Program-made: the position numbers and the translations under genes | In this document: positions 1 to 11,695 of the stretch, in pieces | Layout of the letters: every line of letters starts with the position of its first letter | Numbering within the stretch: position 1 is the stretch's first letter | Source of the DNA: Gnetum montanum | Taxonomy: Eukaryota > Streptophyta > Gnetopsida > Gnetales > Gnetaceae | NCBI GenBank assembly: GCA_015680685.1 | Contig: MNCI01013660.1 | Location: forward strand, 27,191 to 91,190 | Reading direction: 5' to 3' | Length of the DNA: 64,000 nucleotides | Notes under the pieces: generated by a model | Database searches by the model: none | What the model saw: only the letters and a program-made list of their open reading frames with translations | What the model was told of the DNA's origin: nothing

Positions 1-211
1 ATAAAAACGCAAAAAAGTATAAAAATCATATACCTCAAGTTTACTTAACCATACAATCATGACATACAAGTAAGCTTGGGAAGACAATGATTGATCAACC
101 CATTCTTGTTTTACAAAGGCACATAAGCACTTAGTCCTTGGAATTCGACCGAATTGTGCATGGATGCTCGTATTCATATGGTTGAGCGTAGGGATACCTC
201 ACCGCTCATCA
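1..211 (+). repeat. Element A 5' LTR, 3' end only
   Basis: Matches 9060-9271 over its full length and ends in CTCATCA, the inverted complement of the LTR start TGATGAG. It is followed directly by the primer-binding site. The upstream ~580 bp of this LTR are outside the window. Confidence 0.93.
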
Positions 212-212
212 T

Positions 213-230
213 TGGTGTCGTTGCTAGGGA
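213..230 (+). other. Element A primer-binding site (tRNA-Asp type)
   Basis: TGGTGTCGTTGCTAGGGA lies one base after the LTR end. It matches the complement of the plant tRNA-Asp 3' end (TGGCGCCGTTGCCGGGGA, from general knowledge) except for C-to-T and G-to-A changes, as expected for methylated and deaminated DNA. Confidence 0.85.
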
Positions 231-349
231 CTTTGTTGTTTGTGAGCTAACCAAAACATAGGAAATATTTCACATTATTAGAATGAAGCCTTGAGGTTTG
301 TTAAAGAAAAATAATAAATAATAATACATTACACACTGAATAGATAATC

Positions 350-2720
350 ATGTCTTCTTCTTCGTATGAAATTGTTTCAAAGCCTAGGTCTGATATAGGG
401 AATAATCGGAGGCATAGTACACATGATAATCCACTAGTTCCTCAACAATTTTGTGTGGTATATGTTCATCCCAATGAATATGTACCGAACGTTACCTTTT
501 TCCTCCACTAGGATGAACAACTGCGTTGGTGAGATTTAAAAGGTAACATAGTGTTACCTCCTGATCGCTCTATCCTAGGCATGCTTCTTCATGATCTCAC
601 TACGAATTGGTATGCAATACTTACAGGTAGAGTACATTGTGCATGATCATGACTTGAGAGAGTATCAACCCATGGAGGCACAATGTCAAAGGAATTTGCA
701 ACAAGAGAGATGCCATGGATCCATGAAGAGAAAGTTGTTGCAGAATGTTCCACATGTCCTAAGTGAAAATGAGGGTGGTGAACTTGCCTCAGGCAGTCAC
801 CCACACAATGATGTTCCTCCCATTAACTTCAGTCAAGGGGATTGTATATTAGAATCTTTACTCAACTATCCATAACCCAGATTCTGGTATCGACAGACAC
901 AAAGGATTTGAAAAAGGAACATGAACACATGACAAAGATGGAAATTTTGATTGCAATCGCGATCAAGGCCATGACCACTGAAGAGAAGGAAGCATGCATT
1001 GACATGGTGATGGTCCTCCTTCTTCTTCACCTTCATCATCTCCTTCACCCTCTCCTTCAGGATCTAGACGTAGTCACAAAGAAAAAGACCATGAGGATAA
1101 GGGTAAGTGAAACAGGAGGCATAGATAAAATACTCAACAAAGGGGACGAGGGCACTCTAGAGAAACACATCATGAAATAAGGAAGAGTAGGGAACAACAG
1201 AGGCATAATAGACATCATAGATGGGACAATCATGATGAACCCCTACTCACTACTCGAAGTATGCTAGATATAATTGACATTGTCAGAATTCCAAAAAGGC
1301 ACCAAAAAGATAGTAGGATTAGGAGATTAGACATGAAAAACATCCCACAATTTGAAGGGGGGTACAACTCCAATCCTCAAAATCATCTACAAGCATTTCA
1401 TGATGCATGTGCCTTATAAAACATAGAAAGTGAATGACAAAAACTTAAGTTGTTCCCATGGACACTAGTCAAAGAAGAAAAAAGCTAGTACTAGTCCTTA
1501 GAATCAGAATCCATTTGTAGGTGGAGTACCATGTTAGAATTGTTCAATAATAAGTACCAAACATAATCCTGAGTTTCCAACCTGTGAAAGCAAATCCAAG
1601 GCTGGAAACAAGGAGGACATGAACCCTTGGATGCTTCCATGAGCCGATATTATGCATTGTTACATCATTATCCTTGCCATGGTTATTTGTAGAGGGATCA
1701 ACTACGCCATCTCATAGATGGGCTTAGGCATGAAACGCGAAGAACCCTTGGGATGTATGCCCAAGGAAGGCTATTTGAGCTTAGGACACATCAAGTTCAA
1801 AGATTATTGGAGCAAGTTGCTAAAGAAGAAGGGAAGCTAAGGAAAAGAGAGAGTGTGAAGGAATATAATAGAGATCCTTCCCTCCGAAAGAGGGGAGTAA
1901 GATTCTGTGAGGATGAAGAAGAGTCACCACTTGAAGAGATGGTGAATAAGAAAACATTGCCTATCCAAAAATTAGCGTCGGAAGTATTGAAAAAGATAGA
2001 CCAAATGTGGGATTCCCTAGATGATAGATTTCAAACTGTTCTTAAAATAGTAGAGGAGTTTAGAGAGCAAGGTAGTAATCGCAAAAAAAAGAAAAAAGAG
2101 AGAAACTAAACATGCACGTAACAAGGGTAAGGACAAAGTTTCCATCACCGAAGAGGTTGTGGATTTGGATACAGACAATGATAGTGGATGCGAGATATGC
2201 TAATATGATCATACTAAGGGATGTTGCCCTATAATCTCACATCTGTAGGAGTCTAGTGTGTATGCACTCAACCCATGATTAAACAAAAGGCAAACACCCT
2301 AAAGGTTACCTTATCCTCAAGATAACCCAAGGCAGTTCCACCAACCCTTAACATATGATCCAAGTGGAACTTCACCACAACCAATGGAGTAGTATCAACA
2401 ATGGTAGTACCCACAATCATGGGGAATGCCACCACTAAGGCAATAGTATCCTTATCAACAACCTAATCTGTATGGATATTATGTGTAGCAACCAGTCTCT
2501 TCATGTGAATCTATCAATCATGTAACTCCTCAACCTCACTACCAAGCCCGTGAGTACCATAGGAATCCTTCTCCTAGCGGTGATATTCCAAAAATATACC
2601 ATCCTTCTCATTCGATTGCACCTCTTCCACCCTTAATTCCATTACCACCTGCTCCAGCTATGCAGGGTGAAATCGCTACTCAGCCGCAGCAACGTAAGGC
2701 CACAAGGGTTGTTAACCCTT
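350..2720 (+). pseudogene. gag: Element A gag, degenerate
   Basis: Gag would form the particle and bind the element RNA. The start ATG (350) opens with MSSSSYE; the same position opens MSPSSY in copy C and MSSSH in copy E, which supports it. A Ser/Pro-rich linker lies near 1015-1070. The conserved gag core runs about 1330-1860, including a readable stretch with YAQGRLFELRTHQVQRLLEQ at 1753 onward. A basic Lys-rich segment (2070-2105) precedes a CCHC-like knuckle near 2190-2230 whose spacing is Cx2Cx3Hx4C, with a stop inside. A Gln/Pro/Tyr-rich tail follows to about 2720. Stops at about 509, near 1420 and in the knuckle break the frame. The family assignment is firm; the exact gag/pro boundary is not visible. 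Confidence 0.75.
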
Positions 2721-2746
2721 AACCTACTGTTGGTTATAACAACTGC

Positions 2747-3400
2747 ATGAAGAAAAGACATTTCTTTAGAACCAATAGTCCAACTAAGCGATTGCAACCA
2801 CAAGCAGCTGATTCTTCAATCGCCTCGCTATCACTTGAAGCTTCAGAGCTCCCTTTAACCCAAAAATTGCACTCAACACATATGGTCATGTTAACTCATG
2901 TCGTCATTGATTGGATAAAAGTTGGCCATCTTCCTAGGAAATTCTTTGATCCTAGGGGTCCTCTGATATATCTACAAATCACTGGAAATGAACCATGCAA
3001 GGCTCTTTTAGATTTAGGTTTTGGTGTCAACGTAATTTCTCAAGAAATGTACAAGGCCTGGAACCTGCCTTCGCTAAAAAAAGTAACATTCATTTAGAGT
3101 TGGTCGACCAGTCCATCACTGTCCCATTTGGACTAGTGGAGGACATTGTCACCATTGTTTGTGGGTGGTCGTATCCAACCGACTTCCTAGTGATTCAAGT
3201 GACCAATGATAAGGGGGACTTTCCAATCATAATGGGAAGAACATGGCTAAGCACAATTAACATGTGCCTAGGAATCCATGATCTTTCCTTGGAAATATCA
3301 AAGGAAAATACATTCGAAAATATTGAGAAGAAGAAAGTTCCATACATCGCATACAGTGACTCAGAGTGTAATTATGTGTAGAAGTCATTATTTGTACAAC
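2747..3400 (+). pseudogene. Element A retropepsin-like protease domain, frameshifted
   Basis: The domain would process Gag-Pol. The first part (2747-3097) holds the flap-side core LIYLQITGNEPCKALLDLGF; the active-site triplet reads Asp-Leu-Gly, a variant also seen in Athila proteases, where copies C and E have Asp-Ser-Ser. The reading continues in another frame (2995-3381) with HLELVDQSIT, then DFPIIMGRTWLSTI, which corresponds to the conserved I-x-G-R-x-W-L strand of plant retropepsins. One frameshift near 3060 and a stop at 3379 separate it from RT. The linker 3409-3880 is readable (DLENINWKKLEILDKFKQEP) and connects protease to RT as in copies C and E. Confidence 0.8.
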
Positions 3401-3879
3401 GTTTAACATTGCCTGCATGCAACCAGTGTGCACAAGTGACTAATATACAAAGATGCCTGTATGTAGTAGCCACAAGACAGGAAGGCACCCAGTGGCCAAC
3501 AACTGATCAAGAGAGCAATTCAACTATATGCATGGAACCAACTGAGGGTTTGACTTGCACTTACATTGATAGCATAGACACATTAGAGCAAGTCCATCGT
3601 CAAGTTTCAATTCTTGACCTTGAAAATATCAATTGGAAGAAGTTGGAAATCCTTGATAAGTTTAAGCAAGAGCCCCTTGAGCTAAAACCATTACCCACCG
3701 GTGTGGAATACATGTTTGTTAAAAATGGAAAATTGATAATTATTAATGCTAAGCTTGCTCTGCAACAAAAAGAAATATTGTTGAAAGTGATAAATAAATG
3801 GTCAAGAGCTTTCGCTTGGTCATATCCCAAATTAACTGGAATAGATCCTAGGATATGCCAACATAGAATTTACACCGAT

Positions 3880-4690
3880 CCCTCCATGAAGCCTCGAAGA
3901 CAACCATGGATGCGATTGAACCCAAAGCTTAAGTAAGTGGTTAAGGAAGAAATCAAATAGCTTCTAAAAGCTGGGTTCATATATCCCATTGCTGATAGCA
4001 AATGGATTAGCCCTTAGTTATATTGCCCAAAAAGGGAGGAAAATAAAGGGTGTGCATAGATTTCAGGTTACTAAACATGCCAACATTCAAGGACCACTTT
4101 CCGTTGCCATTCATTGACCAAGTCTTAGACACCATCATAGGGCATCGCTACTATAGTTTTTTGGATGGGTATAATGGGTGCAACCAAATATAAATAGCCC
4201 TAGAAGACCAAGCTAAGACCATGTTCACTAGTCCTAGGAGAACATTTTCATACAAATAGATGTCGTTTGGCTTGTGCAATGCCTCTGCAATGTTTCAACA
4301 GTTAGTTCTAAGCATATTCCAGTAGCAGATAGGAAATGATGTGGAGGTCTTCATGGACAACTTCTCCACCTACAGAGCAAACTTTGATCAAGCCTTGGAC
4401 TGGTTAGAGCAAGTATTAAAATGATGTGTAGAAACCAATTTAAGGCTCAACTGGCAGAAAAGCCATATAAAGGTCCAAGAAAGCATCGTACTAGGGCATA
4501 AAATTTCATGAACAAGGATAGAGATAGACCCTGAAAAGATCAAAGTTATCCAAGGAATTACCTGTCAACCAAAAATTGTAAAAGATATTTAGTCATTCCT
4601 TGGTCACACTGGCTACTACCGAAGGTTTATCTAGAACTTTTCAAAGGTTGCAAAACCATTGGTTGAACTAACGAAGAAGGATGTACCTTT
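3880..4690 (+). pseudogene. Element A reverse transcriptase domain, degenerate
   Basis: Recognisable blocks in shifting frames: a region equivalent to WVSPLVIMPKK near 4000, KDHFPLPF near 4090, motif A as FLDGYNG near 4160 with its catalytic Asp present, FGLCNA near 4265, and motif C as VFMDNFSTY near 4350. In motif C the second catalytic Asp of the FMDD form seen in copies C and E is Asn. Numerous stops (TAG/TAA in what were CAG/CAA codons) show long inactivity. The order and spacing of the blocks are those of Ty3/gypsy RT. Confidence 0.85.
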
Positions 4691-4699
4691 CAAATGGAC

Positions 4700-5150
4700 C
4701 AGAAAATGCGAACTAGCTTTCCAAACTTTAAAACAGAAGCTCATAGAAACACCCATTCTACAAGCTCCTGACTAGTCTAGACCATTCCACATAATGACTG
4801 ATGTGTTCAATTATGCTTTAGCAGCTGTACTTACACTATTAGATGATCAAAAACATCCTTATTACATCCACTATGCAAGTAGGAGTATCGCTGGTGCACA
4901 ACTTAACTACACTACAATAGAAAAAGAATTAATGACTGTAGTGTTTGCACTAAAAATATTTAGGTAGTATGTCCTAGGCTATAAGGTATTCATACACATG
5001 GATCATAGTGAAATAAGGTTCCTAATGAATAAACCAATGGTAAGCCCTCGCATCATACGATGGCTCGTAATCTTACAAGTGTTCGATCTTACAATGATTG
5101 ATTGAAAAGGCATCGAGAACGTAGTTGTTGATCATTTATCTCAATTGCGA
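4700..5150 (+). pseudogene. Element A RNase H domain, degenerate
   Basis: Follows RT directly. Segments read in successive frames include PFHIMTDVFNYALAAVL (first Asp), HYASRSI, YTTIEKELMTVVFALK (Glu of the DEDD set), DHSEIRFLMNKP and VVDHLSQL. These are the usual Ty3/gypsy RNase H blocks. It would degrade the RNA strand during cDNA synthesis. Stops at about 4774 and 4966 and several frameshifts are present. Confidence 0.8.
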
Positions 5151-5389
5151 TGGGACAACAAAGAGGATGAGTATCCAATTTTTGATTATTTCCCAAGTAA
5201 AATCCTCTTTACAGCTGTAGTGAATAATCAATTAACCATGGAGACAAATTGGTATAGTAGTATTCTCACCTATCTCCTTACACAACAAACATCACAAGGG
5301 TTTGATGCTAAAAGAAATAATAGTTTCTTTACCAAGCCAAGTATTTTATGGAAATCAATGGGCAGCTTTACAAAGTATGTCCTGATGGC

Positions 5390-6600
5390 TTGGTCCGATG
5401 GTGTGTTCTTGATGTAGATCAACTACGAGTTCTTCAAGATGCTCATGAGGGTCCTTGTGGGGGTCATTACATCGGGAGATGAAAAACCATTAAGATCTTG
5501 CTTGCAGGATATTATTGGCCTACATTGTTTTGGGATGCCCATCATTTCATCCAATCTTGTGAGCACTGTCAACATGATGGGGGGATGACTGCTAGAATGG
5601 AGGATCTGCAACAATGGATCCAACCTTTAGAACCCTTCTACATTTGGGGAATTGATTTTATGGGGCTGATTACATCAATGTCCAATGGAAAATCTTATAT
5701 TATTGTTGCCATTGATTACCTTACAAAATGGGCAGAAGCAACTGCTGTTAAGGATGTACATAATCTACAGCTGCAGCAGTCAATCAATAGCAAATCGTAA
5801 ACAAGTTTGATGTGCCTTGTGCACTTATTTTAGATAACGGTACACACTTCATAGGTGTGACTTTTCGAAAATTAATGCAACGTTTAGGGGTTGAGCACAA
5901 ACTAACTACACCATATCACCCCCAAGCGAGCAGTCAATCTTAAGTCACCAATAGGGAGATTACGAAGATATTGACAACAACCATTAGTAATTTTAGGCGA
6001 GACTGGAGTACTAAACTAAATGATGCTCTTTGGGCATACTGATCCACATGGAAACTCCCTATAGGCTACTCTCCCTATGAGTTAGTGTACGGTAAATTAC
6101 CAATGCTTCCCATTCAAGCTAAGCTCTGTACATTATCCATGACATGTGACCTCAACCTTGACCTCGATCTAGCATAAAAACAATAGTTGATGACCCTTAA
6201 CCAAGTAGATGAGAACTAATTGGCCATCCTGTCATCTAATGAATTGCACAAGGCCTTCGATAAACAATGTCATGACCTAAGAATTAGGAAAGTTAAATAT
6301 CAATTGGGAGATAAGAGGCTCTACTAGAATCCCACACATGTGCCACAGCATACCAAATTTCAAATGCTGTGGGAAGGACCTTATGTCATTCATGCAATTT
6401 TTTCTTTAGGGGCCATGATGATATACAAACTTGAGAGCTCGGATAAGAAATTGTTGGTCAATGTTCAACAAACCAAACCTTTCCATGAGCTTAGATTAGC
6501 CAGTACCCATACTACCTCTGTTGGTGGACAACCTTGCTTGCTATTTCTGATCTCCTCCTTCCAACTTAGTTGTGGGGGAGATGGCCACCTATGCCAACCA
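5390..6600 (+). pseudogene. Element A integrase, degenerate
   Basis: An HHCC zinc-binding N-terminus is visible at about 5440-5570 (HEG, GGHY, CEHCQ). The catalytic core starts with WGIDFMG near 5645 (first Asp) and has LDNGTHFIG near 5835 (second Asp). The third acidic position, in the motif that reads NGQAEV in copy C, is a TAA stop here near 5941. The C-terminal GPY/F-type module reads WEGPYVIHAIF near 6370. The frame closes near 6605 with a short tail past the GTGGGGGAGATGG segment. The domain would insert cDNA into the genome; it is inactive here. Confidence 0.85.
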
Positions 6601-8470
6601 TTCTAGGTCCTCAGCCATTTTTGTATTTTCTATTTTACACATTTCTTTAATCTTTCTTATTTTTGGTTGACACCATCATTCACATTTTTACTATTTATTT
6701 TCTTGGTTGATTTACTTTCATTCATCATATAATAAGTGCTCCTGATGGTGAATTGAATTATGTACTATTGATTGTTGATGTTTGATTTTTACCTCTGAAT
6801 TATGATGCTGATATTATGATATGGTTCTTTTGATAAAACAGGCAATGAGTCCATGTCGTCCATTCATCCATTCAACTCTGTGGTCTCCCTTGGCTTGGAA
6901 TTGTATAGTTCCTTTTTTCTAATCAACTTAATAAATTGGTGGCTTGGTATTTTTCAAACTAAAGGAAGGACTCAATGGTTGAAAAGGGTGTGACTTCAAG
7001 GGGATTCGATGCATTTGTGTTGGCCATTATCTTGGGTACTTGGATGCTTTTTCTTGGGTTTTCTACCATTCTGCCATTGATCAAATATCAAGAACCTAAG
7101 TGAATAAAAATAAGTCTTTGCATGGTGTGGTTCTCATGCAAAAGAAGAAGAAGTGGGAATTCAAAGCACACCCCATAGACATAATAAAGTAATATGGCTA
7201 CAAGAATTAGTTATGGCACTGAAAATACATGTTACCTATGCCTAAAGGTTCTCTCTAACTAAGACCCTTTCTTGCTTCCTGCTTGTCCATCTCGCTCTCC
7301 TTGGGATGGCGGTGACTCTTTGTGGAGGCATTCTTGTTGCTTCAAGAGGATGGATTGGCCAAGTGTATATATGCGAGGTCACTAAGTGTGGTTGGTTTAA
7401 GTTCAGATTTGGAATGAGTTCTACTTAGTCATATTAACCATGACATACACAAGGGACTATACACAACTTTGCTCTTGGGATTCTATCCCATTTCTATTCT
7501 CCATATTTCTTACCATTTACCACCTCATTGCTGGTTTTATGATTAGTCCATATCTTGGTTGATGCATTATTTTTCCTTGCTAAATTCTTATGGGCAAGTT
7601 TTTAACTCTTGCTTCCAAATGATATTCCTAGAGCCTACGGACTCTTTGGTTTGTGGGTTTGTCAGGGCATAAAGGGCATGAGCCTACTTTTGGAAGGACC
7701 CACTAGAATTCCTTTTTGATGCAATTGTTAAGTTCTTTTCCTTAAACATTCTTTGCAATCCAACATTTCTCATTTCATCCCCATCTTTGACATCCTCTTT
7801 ATTAGTGTTGTCGTTGTTATTTTTCTCATATTTCTTGTTCCTTATATTTTTACATCTTATTTCTACCAGAGGTTTGCTCTTAGTTGTGGGGGCCCTGGCA
7901 CAAAATTTTTCAATTTCTGCATTCTACTACTTGCCTAACCCCTACACCTTGGGTAGTTATTAGTAATAAACCTCTAACCTAGTTTCTGCCAGAACCACAA
8001 CCTAGCCAATGCACTTTATATCAAGGCAAGGTATCAATTGCATTGTGGCTTACTTATCCTTGCTCATTCATGACTGTGTTGTGTGTGTAAATGGCGATTA
8101 CACGAACTATGGATTGGAATAGAAGGAAGCACTCGGGATGGACTAGAGCTGGAATGTTTACACCAGAAACAAGTTTGGTTGCGTGGCTATGGATAAAAAA
8201 TGGAGGGTGCAATCTCGACATTGGCAACAGCATGCCTCATTTTCTTTTCTCCCTCTTTCTCTTCAAGCTATCAAGTGAAAGTTTGGATGTCATCCATGTA
8301 CCGTGTTTACCACAAAGGGCATGAACACCAATGTTGTAATATGTTTGTTAATCTGTTCATCGAGCACTTTGAGTCTATTATTCCCTGTTGCTAATAATTC
8401 TCATTCAGTTAATAATCCCATACCTTCCTAATATTTTGTAAGGAACTTGAGGATGATTTTTCATTTAGTA
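6601..8470 (+). other. Element A long 3' internal region, no intact gene
   Basis: About 1.9 kb between integrase and polypurine tract. It is conserved as DNA in B (9272-10850 plus 25297-25644) and C (11705-13590), so it is part of the element. Short local frames exist (for example 7753-7938 and 8091-8324) but none is conserved across copies. It begins just after a purine-rich GTGGGGGAGATGG segment (6572-6584) that resembles an internal second polypurine tract. Confidence 0.7.
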
Positions 8471-8479
8471 GTGGGGGTA
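8471..8479 (+). other. Element A polypurine tract
   Basis: GTGGGGGTA lies immediately before the LTR start TGATGAG. The same tract adjoins the 3' LTR of B and, reverse-complemented, of C and E; D has ATGGGGGTA. It is the expected plus-strand primer. Confidence 0.85.
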
Positions 8480-9271
8480 TGATGAGTTGTGATATCATGT
8501 ACGCGATATCACATACGTGATATTGTGGCCTGCCTCATTGCCTATAAATAAGAGGTAGGTACACTTGGTTTGCATAGTTAGTCTTGATCCCTTACCCAAA
8601 CTCTTGCCTTTTCTCCCTCTTAGAGTTAGAATTATTTCTGCATGCCCGCAATAGGAGTCATAAAGTTAACAGATCTTTATTTGAGCATTGTGTACCTGAG
8701 CACACATTGTGTATGGAAATAAAGATGAACTTTGTGATAAAACTTACAACATTCAGAAGAGATTAATTAATGTTAATTACTGTTACTTAATGCTTTCCTT
8801 AGTTAATTAATGATTCTCTCTTACCCTACAACTCTCCTAAGTAAGCACACATAGTATGATCACTTCGAGCATGCATGTAACACTTGGTAACCCAGTAACA
8901 ATTAGCGTTTGGTAATCCCAGTAGTGTTGCATTGGTTTAGGATGTGTATGGCAAGTGAGAACAGATACTGGTGTTAGGATCAATTAGAGCCTAGTTAATA
9001 AGTGGTCAAATTAAATTAGCTACTTAGTTATCTCTCTCCTCCCTTATTAGCAGCATGACATAAAAATGCAAAAAAAGTATAAAAATCATATGCCTCAAGT
9101 TTACTTAACCATACAATTATGACATATAAGTAAGCTTGGGAAGACAATGATTGATTAATCCATTCTTGTTCCACAAAGGTGCATAAGCACTTAGTCCTTG
9201 GTATTTGATGGGATCATGCGTGGCCACTCGTATTTGTATGGTTAAGCATAGGGATACCTTGTCGCTCATTA
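8480..9271 (+). repeat. Element A 3' LTR
   Basis: 792 bp from TGATGAG to CTCATTA (one mismatch from the inverted end CTCATCA). It contains three GATATC-type boxes at 14-bp spacing, then TATAAATA at 8543-8550, and an AATAAAG candidate poly(A) signal near 8720. Its last ~211 bp match 1-211. Confidence 0.92.
8491..8550 (+). promoter_or_regulatory. Element A U3 box array plus TATA box
   Basis: GATATC starts at 8491 and 8505 and GATATT at 8519, each 14 bp apart; TATAAATA starts at 8543, 24 bp after the last box start. The same final spacing of 24 bp holds in B, C and D. This is a contracted version of the six-box array of B and C. Promoter function is inferred from position. Confidence 0.75.
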
Positions 9272-10850
9272 GTGGGGGAGATGGCCACCAATGCTAACCA
9301 TTCTAAAGCCCTCAGTTAACATTTTTACACATTCTTCATCTTTACTTGTTTTTTTTACACCATCATTAACATTTTTACTATTTCTCTCTCTACTACATTT
9401 TGTTTAAATTACTCCCACTCATCATATAATAAGTGCTCATTATGGTGTATTGTACTATAATGGTGTTGATTGCTAATGTTTGGTTTTTACCTTTGACTTT
9501 TAATGTTGATAGTAAGATATAGTTTCTTTTGATAAAACAGGCAATGAGTCCACATCATCCATTCATCCATACAACTCTATGGTCTTTCTTTGTTTTGGAA
9601 ATGTACCGTCCCTTTTTATAAGTAAACGTATTAATGAATTGGTGGCTTGGTATTCTTCAAATCAAGGATAGACTCAAATGGATTGAAAATGGTGTGGCTT
9701 CAATGGGATTTGACACATTTATGCCCGCTATTCTCTTGGGTACTTAGATGTTTTTCATAGGTTTTCCACCATTCCACTCTTGACCAAATATCAGGAACTT
9801 GACTAAATCAAATAAGTCTTTGCATGGTGTGGTTCTCACGAAAAAAAAAACAAACTGGTGAGTATTCAAAGCATACCCCTTAGACATAATAAAGAAACAT
9901 GGGCTACAAGCATCGGTTATGGCACTAGAAAGACATGTTTCCCATGCCTACAAGTTTCCTCTAACTAAGGCCCTTTCTTGCTTCCTACTTCGCTATCTTT
10001 CTCTTGTTGGAATGGTGGTGGATCTATGGACACATTCTTGTTGCCTTAGGAGGATGGGTTGGTCAACTATGTTGATGCGAGGTCACTGGATATGGTTGGT
10101 TTGAATCTAGATTTGAATTGATTCTTATTAAGCCACCTTAACCACATAATACATAAGGGACTTTACACAACCTTGATTTTGGGATTCCATTCCATTCTCC
10201 CTTCTCTTTCCATATTCCACCTCATCGCCAATTTTATGATTAGTCTATATCTTGGTTGATGCATTGTTAGTCTTTGGTAAACTCTTATGGGATAATTATT
10301 AACCATTTTTTCCATATGTCATTCCTAGAGCCTATGAACTCTTTATTTTATGGGTTTGTCAAGGCATAAAGGGCAACAGCCTACTTTGGAGAGGATCCAC
10401 TGACATTCCTTTTTGGTGCAATTGTTAAGTTCTTTTTCCTTAAACATTTCTTGCAATCAACTATTTCTCATTTCACTCCATCTATGACATCCATTTTTAT
10501 CTACCCTTCTATACATCTTTATTGGCTTCATCGTTGTTATTTCTTTCATCTTTCTTGTTCTTTAAGTTTTCCACCCTATTTCTACTGGAGGTTCGCTCTT
10601 AGTCATGGGGGTACCCATTTCAAATATTTCCATTCCATTACCTATCTCACCCCTACACCTTGGGTAGTTATCAATTATAAAATTATAACCCAATATTTAC
10701 CATACCCTCAACCTAGCCAATGTGCTTCATATCGAGGCAAGGTATCAATTACATTATGTCTTATCTATCCTTGCTAAGTCGTGACTATGTTTTGTGTGTA
10801 GATGATGATCACATGAACAATGGACTGGGATAGGAGGGAGCACTTAGGAT
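9272..10850 (+). mobile_element. Element B: 3' internal region of an Athila-like copy (left piece)
   Basis: Aligns with 6572-8135 of A throughout, starting at the GTGGGGGAGATGG segment and including GGTTCGCTCTTAGTCATGGG near 10590, which matches about 7870 in A. It stops at AGGAT (10846-10850) and resumes with a second AGGAT at 25292, so an insertion splits it. B's coding part would lie left of the window, beyond A. No intact gene. Confidence 0.85.
10846..10850. repeat. Target-site duplication, left copy (AGGAT)
   Basis: AGGAT precedes the LTR end at 10851 and occurs again at 25292-25296. The unoccupied homologous site in A (8136-8140) reads GGGAT. A 5-bp duplication is standard for gypsy integrase. 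Confidence 0.85.
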
Positions 10851-11695
10851 TGAAGAGTGATGAGGTATCCCTATGCTCAACCATATGAATACGAGCATAT
10901 ATGCATGATCCGGTTGAATTTCAAGGATTAAGTGCTTATGCGCCTTTACAGAACCTGGACGGGTTAGTTAACCATTGTCTTCCCAAGCTTGTATAGCATG
11001 TTTGCATGGTTAAGTAAACTTGAGGTATATGATTTTTATATATATTTTTATGTTTTATGTCTTGGTGCTATAAAGGGAGAGGTGAACTAATTAAGTAATC
11101 AATTTAATTTAACTAATCGACTATGCTTTAACTAGTCCTAACACCAGCATCAGTTCCCACTTGCTGTACACATCCTGAACTAGTGCAATACTACTGGGAT
11201 TACCAAACGCTAATAGTTGCTAGGCTACCAAGTGTTCCATGCATGCTCGAAGTGGTCGTACTAAGTGTGCTTACTTGGGGGAGTTAACAAGGAAAGAGAG
11301 AGAACATTAATTAACTAAGGAAAGCATTAAATAACTATAAATAACATTAAATAAGAAATTCTGAATACTGCAAGGTTTATCACAAAGTTTGTCTTTATTT
11401 CTAGCCATAAGGTGTTCTCAGGTACACAATGCTCGAATAAAGATCTGTTCGCTTTATGACTCCTACTACAGGCACTCAAAAATAATTCTAACTCTTAGAA
11501 GGAAAAAAGACAAGAGTTCGGGTAAGGGACTAAGACTAATTAACCAACTATTGTGAAACTAAGTGTGTCTGCCTCCTATTTATAGGAAACAAGACAAGCC
11601 TTGATATCAGATGTCTGATATCGCTTGGAAGGCTTCGATATCACGTACCCGATATCGCAGATTTGATATCACGACCCTGATATCGTAGCTCATCA
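10851..11695 (-). repeat. Element C 3' LTR
   Basis: 845 bp, reverse complement of the family LTR. The left end TGAAGAGTGATGAGG aligns base for base with the complement of A's terminus, so the LTR starts at 10851 rather than at the inner TGATGAG at 10858. The right end ...CTCATCA (11695) is followed by the complement of GTGGGGGTA. TATAAATA (complement) lies at 11577-11584 and a candidate poly(A) signal near 11390-11397. Confidence 0.9.
11577..11684 (-). promoter_or_regulatory. Element C U3 GATATC array plus TATA box
   Basis: Six perfect GATATC boxes at 11603, 11617, 11637, 11651, 11665 and 11679. In LTR orientation the start-to-start distances are 14, 14, 14, 20, 14, identical to element B. 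TATAAATA begins 24 bp after the last box. Confidence 0.8.

Larger units (their letters stand above)
1..9271 (+). mobile_element. Element A: Athila-like Ty3/gypsy LTR retrotransposon, decayed
   Basis: The order LTR end - tRNA-Asp-type PBS - gag - protease - RT - RNase H - integrase - long 3' region - GTGGGGGTA polypurine tract - 3' LTR identifies a Ty3/gypsy element. The RT block with KDHFPLPF and the primer complementary to tRNA-Asp are as in the Athila lineage. Positions 1-211 align with the last 211 bp of the LTR at 8480-9271 at roughly 85-88% by eye, so the insertion is old. Many stops and frameshifts interrupt every domain. The 5' LTR start and the left target duplication lie outside the window. 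The sequence right of the 3' LTR resumes as the 3' region of a sister copy (B), so A probably inserted into B. Confidence 0.9.

Noticed and set aside
842-1180. 112-residue open frame (MYIRIFTQL...)
   Set aside because: It is an out-of-frame reading of the Ser/Pro-rich gag linker of element A; the poly-Leu/His stretch is the shadow of TCT/TCA codons.
10858-10864. TGATGAG at 10858 as the LTR end of element C
   Set aside because: Aligning the last 21 bp with element A shows the LTR extends to 10851 (TGAAGAG), and only then is the AGGAT duplication perfect.
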